Below the pieces are notes generated by a model. That model was not told where the DNA came from, made no database searches, and worked only from the letters and a program-made list of their open reading frames with translations. DNA of 6,030 bases from an uncultured Porphyromonadaceae bacterium (GTDB lineage Bacteria > Bacteroidota > Bacteroidia > Bacteroidales > Muribaculaceae), in NCBI GenBank assembly GCA_900555915.1, contig USNC01000096.1:1-6030 (forward strand). Reading direction: 5' to 3'. Positions within the stretch are counted from its first letter, which is position 1. Each line of letters starts with the position of its first letter. Of the stretch, positions 1 to 5,855 are shown in pieces. The translations under genes and the position numbers were made by a program.

Positions 1-11
1 ATAAGAGACAG
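1..11 (+). other. Residual Nextera/Tn5 mosaic-end adapter (not genomic)
   Basis: ATAAGAGACAG is the 3' end of the 19-bp Tn5 mosaic end that Nextera libraries leave next to the insert. The other contig end carries the matching reverse-complement adapter, so this is untrimmed library sequence. Genomic sequence starts at about base 12. The reading frame of the first gene happens to run open through it, so its upstream residues here are meaningless. Confidence 0.93.
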
Positions 12-533
12 TTCATCCACAACCAGATAGGTGAGAAAGTGACGGAAGGGCAGAAGATAGCGGTGGTCTCCGATCTCGACCATTTCCGCGTGGATGCAGA
101 GATTTCCGACAGCTACGCAAGCCGCGTGGCCGTGGGAGGAAAAGCGACGGTAAAGCTTGGCAAGGAACGCCTGAACGGAGTAATCTCAAACGTGACTCCA
201 CAGTCAAGCAACGGTGTGATCAAATTTACTGTCAGACTTGAAGACGACGCCCACCCGCGCCTGCGCTCCGGCCTGAAGACCGATGTCTACGTGAGCTGCG
301 AGGTGGTGGACGATGCTGTGCGCATATCCAACGGCTCCTACTACACAGGACCGGGCACCTACAGTCTTTTCGTCATGACAGCCGACGGGAAAACACTTGA
401 AAAAAGAGAAGTCAGACTCGGAGATTCCAATTATGAATATGTGGAAGTGGAATCCGGCATACGCCCCGGCGACCGCGTTGTCACCTCCGACATGTCGCGA
501 TTCAAAACATCCACCACACTCAAAGTGAAATAA
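12..533 (+). CDS. HlyD/MacA-type periplasmic adaptor subunit (membrane fusion protein), 5' truncated
   Basis: This is the C-terminal part of a periplasmic adaptor that links an inner-membrane transporter to an outer-membrane channel. The frame is open from the contig edge, so the GTG at 39 is an internal valine and not a start. What remains begins with the end of the lipoyl/barrel-sandwich domain (IGEKVTEGQKIAVVSD, the typical G-x-x-V-x-x-G-x-x-I turn). A beta-barrel domain follows (VDAEISDSYASRVAVGGKATVKLG), then a segment ending LRSGLKTDVYV that matches the G(L/M)-x-x-x-V-x-V pattern of this family. The membrane-proximal C-terminus contains IRPGDRVVTSD. The N-terminal anchor, the first lipoyl half and the coiled-coil hairpin are missing beyond the contig. 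TAA at 531-533 is followed 2 nt later by the first permease ATG, so the genes are co-transcribed. Exported substrate: unknown. MacA-like (ABC) is preferred over RND adaptor because of the permeases downstream. Confidence 0.88.
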   Translation, partial: FIHNQIGEKVTEGQKIAVVSDLDHFRVDAEISDSYASRVAVGGKATVKLGKERLNGVISNVTPQSSNGVIKFTVRLEDDAHPRLRSGLKTDVYVSCEVVDDAVRISNGSYYTGPGTYSLFVMTADGKTLEKREVRLGDSNYEYVEVESGIRPGDRVVTSDMSRFKTSTTLKVK

Positions 534-535
534 CA

Positions 536-1873
536 ATGAAACTGATCAGAACAACTTTCCGCAACGCGCTGCGCACACCCGGTTTCTCGCTCCTCTACAT
601 AGGAGGAGTAGCCTTCACTATAGCCTTCACACTCGTCTACGGCTTTATCCTCTACGGGCAGCTCGGACCCGTATATCCGGAATATGACCGAGGCTCGACT
701 TATTATTTACGGCAGACAGTCTACAGCCGGCCCAATATGATGATGCAGAGCAACATCGGGCAACCATTCATCGACGAATTTCTTCGCGGTGAAGTAAAAT
801 CGGTGGAAGACATCACCTCAAAAGTAGCATTCAGCTTCGATTACCCCATGGTGCAGACCGGAGGGAAGGGGCCCGAGTTTCACGTGGAAGTGAGAAACAC
901 CGACTCCAATTTCGGCAAATTCTACAAATATGAGTTTCTCGCAGGCCGATACTTCAGCCAGCAGGAAATGGACGCGAAAGAACGTGTCGCCGCCATCAGC
1001 GACAAAATCGCCGGGCGCCTCTTTCCCTCGGCACAAGAAGCAATCGGCGAAGTTATTTCCATCGACCACACCAAATACCGTATCACAGGAGTTTTCCGCG
1101 AAGGAAACGCACTTTGCAGCGACTCGTATGGAGAAGTCTTCATTCCGTATGAAAAGGAAATCATAAACGATGTCAACAATGTAGGCTGGCACTGCAAATA
1201 CAGAGGGAGGCTTCATGTGATGATGAAAGTACGGCCCGGAATGGAAGACGACTTAAAGCGGGAACTCCGGGAAATATGCCAGCGCATCTCCGCCGTAGAC
1301 ACAACAGCGGCCAAATTCTTCATACCGAGCATCGAATCGCATCCGGAGCACACTCTGACGGGGTGGCAGTCGGTGAAAGACGACGACAAATACCTCACAG
1401 CCCCCTACAGGTCATGGCTTGATCTTGGGAAGCCATTCCTGATAGGACTGCTCGTAATTCTCATCATCCCGGCCCTTAACATCAGCGGGCTGATCGGCGC
1501 AAGACTTGACCGGATGCGGGCAGATTTAGGGGTGCAGCTCTGCTTCGGAGCCTCGCGCCGGCGGATACTGGGCAAGATTCTGACCGAAAACCTTGTGCTG
1601 ACACTTGCCGGGGGAGCAATCGGATTAATAGCGGCGTGGCTTATCGCATCGTTCGGCGGACACATGCTACTACAGCTGTCGGCGATGGACATGTTTTTCG
1701 ACAACAAATTCGGCGAAGACGCCTCAATAGTGACATCCGAGATGGCGTTTGCACCCCTCCTCTTCCTTCTGACACTGCTGGTATGCCTCGCGCTCAACCT
1801 CCTTTCGGCATGGATACCTGCCAGCGCCGCACTGCGCCGCCAGACCACCGAACTACTGAATTCTAAAAAATGA
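536..1873 (+). CDS. ABC transporter permease, MacB/FtsX type (first of a tandem pair)
   Basis: This 445-residue inner-membrane permease has the MacB/FtsX fold without a fused ATPase. TM1 lies near residues 17-40. A large periplasmic domain (about 41-295) follows, with the MacB_PCD-like phrases AGRYFSQQE and SDKIAGRLFP. Three C-terminal helices lie near 300-322, 353-373 and 404-427. The cytoplasmic loop after TM2 (328-345, RADLGVQLCFGASRRRIL) is the standard coupling element of the family (compare R-x-E-I-G-V-R-x-A-L-G-A). The C-terminus (IPASAALRRQTTELLNSKK) is a degraded form of the usual PARRAA-x-x-x-P-x-x-A-L-R tail, which the second permease keeps. The ATG at 536 sits 2 nt after the adaptor stop, with no Shine-Dalgarno sequence, as is normal in Bacteroidota. 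The stop overlaps the next start (ATGA, 1870-1873). It probably pairs with the next permease as a heterodimer served by an unlinked or upstream ATPase. Substrate unknown. Confidence 0.9.
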   Translation: MKLIRTTFRNALRTPGFSLLYIGGVAFTIAFTLVYGFILYGQLGPVYPEYDRGSTYYLRQTVYSRPNMMMQSNIGQPFIDEFLRGEVKSVEDITSKVAFSFDYPMVQTGGKGPEFHVEVRNTDSNFGKFYKYEFLAGRYFSQQEMDAKERVAAISDKIAGRLFPSAQEAIGEVISIDHTKYRITGVFREGNALCSDSYGEVFIPYEKEIINDVNNVGWHCKYRGRLHVMMKVRPGMEDDLKRELREICQRISAVDTTAAKFFIPSIESHPEHTLTGWQSVKDDDKYLTAPYRSWLDLGKPFLIGLLVILIIPALNISGLIGARLDRMRADLGVQLCFGASRRRILGKILTENLVLTLAGGAIGLIAAWLIASFGGHMLLQLSAMDMFFDNKFGEDASIVTSEMAFAPLLFLLTLLVCLALNLLSAWIPASAALRRQTTELLNSKK

Positions 1874-3168
1874 CCCAAATGAAGCAGATACTGAAATCAC
1901 TGAAAGCGCACCGTTCAAAAACGGCGGCACTTTTCATCGAAATAATGATCGTCACCGTAATCGGCTGGATTGTAGTGCTTCCGGTGGCAGTGCTGACCAC
2001 CAACGTAACCCAACCCGCAAGCTACGACTACGAGCGACTTGTGCATGTGCAGTTTTCCAAACTGACAAAAGACTCCGAGGGATACGACAGCACACGCAAG
2101 GATCCGCTTCCGGACTACCGCGTGCTGCTTGACAAAATCCGCCAATACGAGGGGGTAGAGAAAGCCACATTCTCCTCATACCAGGCATTTGAAAGCAGTT
2201 CTTCATCATCGACAGGCATAGAAGCAGACTCCGTCTATGGCCTTTCAGAAGACGAAAGCTATATCGGCGCAAATATAGTGAACTTTATGCCCGGGACTGA
2301 TTTCTTCGCCACCTACGGCATCAAGACGCCTAACGGAGAGACGGTGCGCGAACCGGAAGGCCGGAACGGCTACCTCGTCAACGAAAGCGTGGCCAAATGT
2401 AAGTATCCCAACAAGAACCCTATTGGTCTTAATCTATACAGCTACGATCCCCAGGAAGAGGACGAACGGCCGTCGCCGATTTTGGGAATAACACAGAATA
2501 CCCCCTACCGCAAATCCGAGCCACGGTCGCACGTGATATTCGCGCCCGTTGCCGAGCATGAAATGCAATGGACACTCGACGGAGTGACGCTGCGCCTCAA
2601 AGAGGGAGTCAACGCACGTCGATTTGCCGACACACTTGCCGACGACCTTTACAGTTTCCGCAGCGGAAACGCCTACCTCACACATCCGACTCTCTTCACC
2701 GACCGCCGCGCTGCCATATGCGCGCAAGAAAATCAAGAACTTACCAAAAGCTGGCTCATACTGGCCTTCTTTCTTGTGAACGTGCTGCTTGGAGTTGCGG
2801 GAACTTTCTACATCCAGTCACGGAGCAGGATTATGGACGCAGGAGTGATGCGAGCGTTCGGCGCAACCCGACGCGACATCATGGGTGGCATCTTGGGCGA
2901 GGCGGTGCTGACTGTAGTTCTGGCATGGGCTGCGGGGTGCTTCCTCTATATAGCCTATCACCTGACAGTCAAGCCGGAGTTCGACTATGAGGAAGACGCC
3001 ATAACCCGGATACTCAATCCGATGTGGTACGACCAGGTGCCGGAGCGTTTTGCAGTAATCGGACTCATCATCCTTGTGCTTCTTCTTGTGTGCGCCCTTG
3101 CGGGTGTCATACTCCCGGCACGAAGAGTGGCTTCGGTCGCTCCCATAGACGCCCTGCGCGACGAGTGA
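1870..3168 (+). CDS. ABC transporter permease, MacB/FtsX type (second of a tandem pair)
   Basis: This 432-residue paralogue of the preceding permease has the same architecture. TM1 is near residues 18-43, the periplasmic domain near 44-290, and the helices near 295-315, 345-363 and 394-415. The diagnostic coupling loop DAGVMRAFGATRRDIMG lies at 323-339 and the conserved tail LPARRVASVAPIDALRDE closes the protein. The periplasmic part has a six-serine run (ESSSSSST, near residue 110) that looks like a flexible surface loop. The start at 1870 overlaps the previous TGA by 4 nt, implying translational coupling. A second ATG at 1879 (M4, MKQILKSL) is an equally reasonable start, lying 5 nt after that stop. 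The TGA at 3166-3168 is followed immediately by a hairpin, so this is probably the last gene of the operon. It likely forms a heterodimer with the first permease. No ATP-binding protein is visible in the window. Confidence 0.9.
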   Translation: MTQMKQILKSLKAHRSKTAALFIEIMIVTVIGWIVVLPVAVLTTNVTQPASYDYERLVHVQFSKLTKDSEGYDSTRKDPLPDYRVLLDKIRQYEGVEKATFSSYQAFESSSSSSTGIEADSVYGLSEDESYIGANIVNFMPGTDFFATYGIKTPNGETVREPEGRNGYLVNESVAKCKYPNKNPIGLNLYSYDPQEEDERPSPILGITQNTPYRKSEPRSHVIFAPVAEHEMQWTLDGVTLRLKEGVNARRFADTLADDLYSFRSGNAYLTHPTLFTDRRAAICAQENQELTKSWLILAFFLVNVLLGVAGTFYIQSRSRIMDAGVMRAFGATRRDIMGGILGEAVLTVVLAWAAGCFLYIAYHLTVKPEFDYEEDAITRILNPMWYDQVPERFAVIGLIILVLLLVCALAGVILPARRVASVAPIDALRDE

Positions 3169-3195
3169 TTCAATTTTCGCAAAGCGAAATTTGAA
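3169..3195. terminator. Hairpin in convergent junction (terminator-like or REP-like)
   Basis: The arms 3169-3180 (TTCAATTTTCGC) and 3184-3195 (GCGAAATTTGAA) pair at 11 of 12 positions, with one central T-T mismatch and an AAA loop. It starts directly after the TGA of the second permease and lies between two convergent genes. Neither strand has a proper U-tract after the stem, so it is not a textbook intrinsic terminator. A bidirectional mRNA-end stabiliser or a short dispersed palindrome would fit as well. Confidence 0.55.
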
Positions 3196-3225
3196 GGTTA
3201 TGAGGTTATCAGGTTATGAGGTTAG
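3196..3225 (+). repeat. 8-bp tandem repeat, GGTTATSA x 3.75
   Basis: Three full units, GGTTATGA (3196-3203), GGTTATCA (3204-3211) and GGTTATGA (3212-3219), are followed by a partial GGTTAG (3220-3225). The array abuts the hairpin and ends 16 nt before the stop codon of the convergent HAD-AroB gene. It is non-coding in context. It supplies four GG tracts at 8-nt spacing on the + strand. Confidence 0.85.
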
Positions 3226-3241
3226 TTTATTTGAGTTTTGT

Positions 3242-4927
3242 TCAGTTCATCATATCGCCGTAGGTCTCGTAGGCGCTTCTGATCTCGGACTCCGACGGAT
3301 ACATATCCCACACCGGCATCCCGACAGCATCGAGAAGCGTGAAATTGATGTGCGCGGCACAGTTCTTCTTGTCATGGCGCATCAACTGCAGGAGGGAGTC
3401 GATATCGGCACATCCCACGTCGAGGCGCGGATAATACTCCTTAAGCATCCCGGCATAAGGATACAGGATATCAGACGGCAGCAATTTCTTTCTCATCCCG
3501 CCGCAGGCCGTGGCCGACAATATCATCTCCCACAGCATACCGTGGGCCACTGCCACGCCATGTGCCACGGGCTTCCCCTTCATGAGAGCCAGCGACTCGA
3601 AAGCATGTCCGGCGGTATGTCCGAAATTCAGAATCTTCCTCTCCCCTTTCTCCCTTGGGTCGCGGGAAGTGACAGCGGTCTTAATCTCAATGCAACGCAT
3701 CACCCAGGGCATAAGCAGCCTTCTGTCGGAGATGAATCTCCCGGCATCGAGCAGCCACGCATACATATCGGCGTCCGCTATCAGGGCAGTCTTCAGCATC
3801 TCGGCATAGCCCGATAAGAATTCGGAGTCGGGCAGCGAATCGAGAACGGAGGGAATCACCACCACATCGGCCGGCATGGCGAAGGCACCCACCTCATTCT
3901 TCAGACTGTCGAGATTGATACCGGTCTTGCCACCCGTGGCTGCATCCACCATACCGAGCAGCGATGTCGGGACATTCACACAGCGTATGCCGCGCTTGAA
4001 AGTGGCCGCGGCGAAGCCCCCGAGATCGGTGGTCATTCCGCCACCGATGCAAAACAGAGTCGACTTGCGGGTAGCGCCTCCGCAAGACAACGCCCTCCAC
4101 ACCTTCGCGAGCGACTCCATGTCCTTATAGTCGTCGCCGGCCGGAATCACAATACGCGGAGCCGCACCCAGCGCGGGAATCTGCCGGGCAAGGAGATCGA
4201 CCACCAGCGGCGAAGTGTTGGCGTCGGCGACAACAAACGGGGATTCCGCCTCGATCATATCGAGGGCGAGTGGCAGGAGATCGGCGAAATCATCCATAGA
4301 GCGGAAAATACCCCAGGCCTTTTCGTCTTCGAAATTCTTCCTCGGTATCGGGCCGGTGCATACCGCCATGGTGCGGACACCGGCCGCCACACCGGCGCGG
4401 ACGCCGAGCGGAGCATTCTCGATCACTATAGCCTCGTCGGGAGCCACCCCGGCTTTCGCGAGTCCGCGCAGATATGGTTCCGGATCGGGTTTCCCCTTTG
4501 TCACATCATGGGCAGTCACCATCATTCCCTCGCCGAACACACCGGGATAGTCGTTGCGCACATTGTCGATCAGCGACGCCTGTCCGCTTCCGGTGACGAG
4601 CACACACTTAATGCCTCTTCCACACAAAGTATGAAGCATACGCGCGGCTCCCGGCATGGGTTCGTTGCCCCCTATTTTCTTGAACAGCCGAGTCTTGTAG
4701 TCATAGAGTTCCTTACGCCTCACCGGGTCGCAAGGATGCCCGAACTCCCGCTGCCATATCAGATCGATAGTGGCCGCGCCGGTCATTCCCTCGTAGAGAT
4801 AAAATTCGTCGCGTGTGCACCGTATGCCGTTTTCCTCCATCATCTGCCTCCAGGCGAGAGTGTGGTATTTCATGGAATCATACAAGACTCCATCCATATC
4901 TATCAAAGCTGCCTTAATCCTGTTCAT
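3242..4927 (-). CDS. aroB: HAD-family phosphatase fused to 3-dehydroquinate synthase (AroB)
   Basis: This 561-residue cytoplasmic protein has two enzyme domains. Residues 1-225 are a class IA HAD hydrolase of the beta-phosphoglucomutase-like type. It has nucleophile motif DMDGVLYDS (D10, D12), cap residues YHTLAW, motif II LVTGSG (T112), motif III KGKPDPEPY (K146) and motif IV VIENAPLGVRAG (E170, with N171 where an acid is common). Residues about 231-561 are 3-dehydroquinate synthase, converting DAHP to 3-dehydroquinate with NAD+ and a divalent metal. It has GGGMTTDLGGF (295-305), PTSLLGMVDAATGGKTGIN (320-338), SGYAEMLKTALI (E376, K379), LNFGHTAGHAFE (H437, H441), H456 in VAHGVAVAHG and RHDKKN (517-522). 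The predicted metal ligands E376, H437 and H456 are all present. The usual first 25-30 residues of stand-alone AroB seem to be missing at the join. The start is fixed: an in-frame TAA lies 9 nt upstream, and the next Met (M11) would lose D10. The HAD substrate is unknown. Confidence 0.93.
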   Translation of the reverse strand: MNRIKAALIDMDGVLYDSMKYHTLAWRQMMEENGIRCTRDEFYLYEGMTGAATIDLIWQREFGHPCDPVRRKELYDYKTRLFKKIGGNEPMPGAARMLHTLCGRGIKCVLVTGSGQASLIDNVRNDYPGVFGEGMMVTAHDVTKGKPDPEPYLRGLAKAGVAPDEAIVIENAPLGVRAGVAAGVRTMAVCTGPIPRKNFEDEKAWGIFRSMDDFADLLPLALDMIEAESPFVVADANTSPLVVDLLARQIPALGAAPRIVIPAGDDYKDMESLAKVWRALSCGGATRKSTLFCIGGGMTTDLGGFAAATFKRGIRCVNVPTSLLGMVDAATGGKTGINLDSLKNEVGAFAMPADVVVIPSVLDSLPDSEFLSGYAEMLKTALIADADMYAWLLDAGRFISDRRLLMPWVMRCIEIKTAVTSRDPREKGERKILNFGHTAGHAFESLALMKGKPVAHGVAVAHGMLWEMILSATACGGMRKKLLPSDILYPYAGMLKEYYPRLDVGCADIDSLLQLMRHDKKNCAAHINFTLLDAVGMPVWDMYPSESEIRSAYETYGDMMN

Positions 4928-4931
4928 ACTG

Positions 4932-4964
4932 CAAAATTACAATTTTTTTTGGTAATAAAACATA
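4932..4964 (-). promoter_or_regulatory. Bacteroidota-type promoter of the HAD-AroB gene
   Basis: Read on the minus strand, TAATTTTG (4939-4932) is a perfect TAnnTTTG -7 box. TATG (4964-4961), a one-mismatch version of TTTG, lies 21 nt upstream as a -33 candidate. The box ends only 4 nt before the ATG at 4927, so the transcript would begin at or within a base or two of the start codon. The TAA of the box is also the in-frame stop that blocks any upstream start. An inverted repeat ATTAC-N11-GTAAT (4936-4940 and 4952-4956) straddles the box and might be an operator, but could be chance in AT-rich DNA. Confidence 0.6.
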
Positions 4965-4980
4965 AAATGGCATTACAGAA

Positions 4981-5011
4981 TTGTTTCACTTACTCATTTT
5001 GATTATTTTTG
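4981..5011 (+). promoter_or_regulatory. Bacteroidota-type promoter of the Sel1-repeat gene
   Basis: TTG (4981-4983), a 20-nt spacer, and TATTTTTG (5004-5011, exact TAnnTTTG) match the Bacteroidota -33/-7 consensus and spacing. The -7 box ends 4 nt before the ATG at 5016, which again predicts a leaderless or nearly leaderless mRNA. There is no Shine-Dalgarno sequence. It lies back to back with the HAD-AroB promoter in the 88-bp spacer 4928-5015. Confidence 0.65.
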
Positions 5012-5015
5012 CATC

Positions 5016-5714
5016 ATGAAAGTGTTAAAGCCGCTCATATTCGCATGTTTCGTCTCCGCAGCCATGTCGGCTGCCGCTGTGACTCCGCAGGAAATATCGG
5101 ACAAAGCCATGGAGGGCTACCGCCTCTTCACACGCGACTCGCTTCCCGACGACCGCCCGCGTGGCTACTCCATGATGCTTGAGGCCGCATGGGAAGGCGA
5201 CGCCAAGGCCGCCAACAACATAGGATGGCTTAAAGAACGTGGCGATTTCACTGAAAAGGACCTTCCGGGCGCACTGCAATGGTATGAGCGCGCCGCCGAC
5301 CAGGGTCTTCCCGCTGCGGCACTCAACTACGTGGGGATGATATTCCGGCATCCGGAATCGCTTGAAGGTCGTCAGGCTGACATCAGGAGGGTAGCACAGG
5401 CCGCCATGACCGCGGGCAAAGCCATGGCCATGGGCCGTGGACTGCCCTACGACTACCGCCAGGGGGAGGACCTGATGATGCGTGCGGCACTTCTCGGCGA
5501 CGAAGAAGCCGCGCTCACGATAGCGCAGCAACTTGAGATGTATCCCGACTCATTCTCATATCTTCCCCTACGCACAATAACAGAGGAGTGCGACGCACTC
5601 CTTCCGACCGAGCACAAAAACCTGCAACCCGGCACCTCGGCGGAGACACTTGCGCAACGCATGCTCACTCCGGAATTCTGGTATGCGAGAGTGGCTGAAG
5701 ATATTAGGCTGTAG
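5016..5714 (+). CDS. Secreted Sel1-like repeat (TPR-like) protein
   Basis: This 232-residue protein has an N-terminal signal peptide (K2/K5, hydrophobic LIFACFVSAAMSAAA, probable cleavage near A19-A21), so it is likely periplasmic. A lipobox reading (IFAC, C11) is possible, but the hydrophobic stretch before C11 is very short. The mature part has Sel1-like repeats. They include RGYSMMLEAAWEGDAKAANNIG (about 49-70), PGALQWYERAADQGLPAAALNYVGMIF (84-110) and a weaker QGEDLMMRAALLGDEEAALTIAQ (149-171). Each shows the A-x-x-W/M-x-x-x-A-A-x-x-G-x-x-x-A pattern of paired helices that usually bind proteins or peptides. No catalytic motif is seen. The tail LTPEFWYARVAEDIRL ends within a 7-bp tandem repeat that provides the TAG stop. 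The partner and process are unknown. The Sel1 assignment is firm, the function is not. Confidence 0.87.
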   Translation: MKVLKPLIFACFVSAAMSAAAVTPQEISDKAMEGYRLFTRDSLPDDRPRGYSMMLEAAWEGDAKAANNIGWLKERGDFTEKDLPGALQWYERAADQGLPAAALNYVGMIFRHPESLEGRQADIRRVAQAAMTAGKAMAMGRGLPYDYRQGEDLMMRAALLGDEEAALTIAQQLEMYPDSFSYLPLRTITEECDALLPTEHKNLQPGTSAETLAQRMLTPEFWYARVAEDIRL

Positions 5715-5739
5715 GCTGTAGGCTGTAGGCTGTAGGCTA
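5705..5739 (+). repeat. 7-bp tandem repeat TAGGCTG x 5 spanning a stop codon
   Basis: Four perfect TAGGCTG units (5705-5711, 5712-5718, 5719-5725, 5726-5732) are followed by TAGGCTA (5733-5739). The first unit encodes the last residues (ATT AGG CTG) of the Sel1-repeat protein, and the second unit begins with its TAG stop. The array therefore sets the protein's C-terminus and continues into the intergenic region. Confidence 0.9.
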
Positions 5740-5751
5740 TGGGTTACTAGG

Positions 5752-5782
5752 TTGTTTTTTAGCAGTTCCGAAAAAATTTTTG
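5752..5782 (+). promoter_or_regulatory. Probable promoter of the last, truncated gene
   Basis: TTG (5752-5754), a 20-nt spacer and AATTTTTG (5775-5782) match the -33/-7 pattern, with one mismatch in the first base of TAnnTTTG. The spacing equals that of the Sel1-gene promoter. Transcription would begin near 5787-5789, just before the inverted repeat at 5794-5855, giving a leader of about 55 nt. A weak CCGAA/TTCGG inverted repeat (5768-5772, 5784-5788) surrounds the -7 box. Confidence 0.45.
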
Positions 5783-5793
5783 ATTCGGGATAG

Positions 5794-5855
5794 GACTTTT
5801 TCCATACGTCGCCGTCATATGATCAGAAACAACAATACGACGAATGGAAAAAGAC
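5794..5855 (+). promoter_or_regulatory. Long inverted repeat enclosing a start codon (putative leader hairpin)
   Basis: The arms 5794-5811 (GACTTTTTCCATACGTCG) and 5838-5855 (CGACGAATGGAAAAAGAC) pair at 16 of 18 positions, with two A-A mismatches and a 26-nt loop. The ATG of the next gene (5844-5846) lies inside the right arm, opposite CAT at 5803-5805. As RNA this would hide the start codon. As DNA it could be an operator dyad. The structure is seen directly; the regulatory role is inferred. Confidence 0.6.

Noticed and set aside
39..533. GTG at 39 as the start of the adaptor gene
   Set aside because: The frame is open upstream to the contig edge and encodes IGEKV..., a normal internal part of the lipoyl domain. 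The gene is truncated, not short.
1870..1873. Possible frameshift or split of one permease gene into two
   Set aside because: Each product has its own full set of TM1, periplasmic domain, coupling loop and three C-terminal helices, so these are two genes with an ATGA overlap, not a broken one.
3191..3817. 208-residue + strand reading frame antisense to the AroB domain
   Set aside because: It overlaps the strongly supported aroB domain on the opposite strand and contains no domain pattern. It is a shadow of GC-rich coding sequence and starts within the intergenic repeat.
4936..4956. Inverted repeat ATTAC-N11-GTAAT as an operator
   Set aside because: The 5-bp arms in an AT-rich spacer are easily due to chance, and no regulator gene is nearby. 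It is only noted under the promoter entry.
5025..5531. 168-residue reverse-strand frame opposite the Sel1-repeat gene
   Set aside because: It is antisense to a gene with a signal peptide, clear repeats and a good promoter. No independent coding evidence was seen.
5740..5790. Intrinsic terminator after the Sel1-repeat gene
   Set aside because: There is a T-run at 5755-5760 but no stable GC-rich stem immediately before it. The CCGAA/TTCGG pair further on is only 5 bp. A promoter reading of this stretch fits better.
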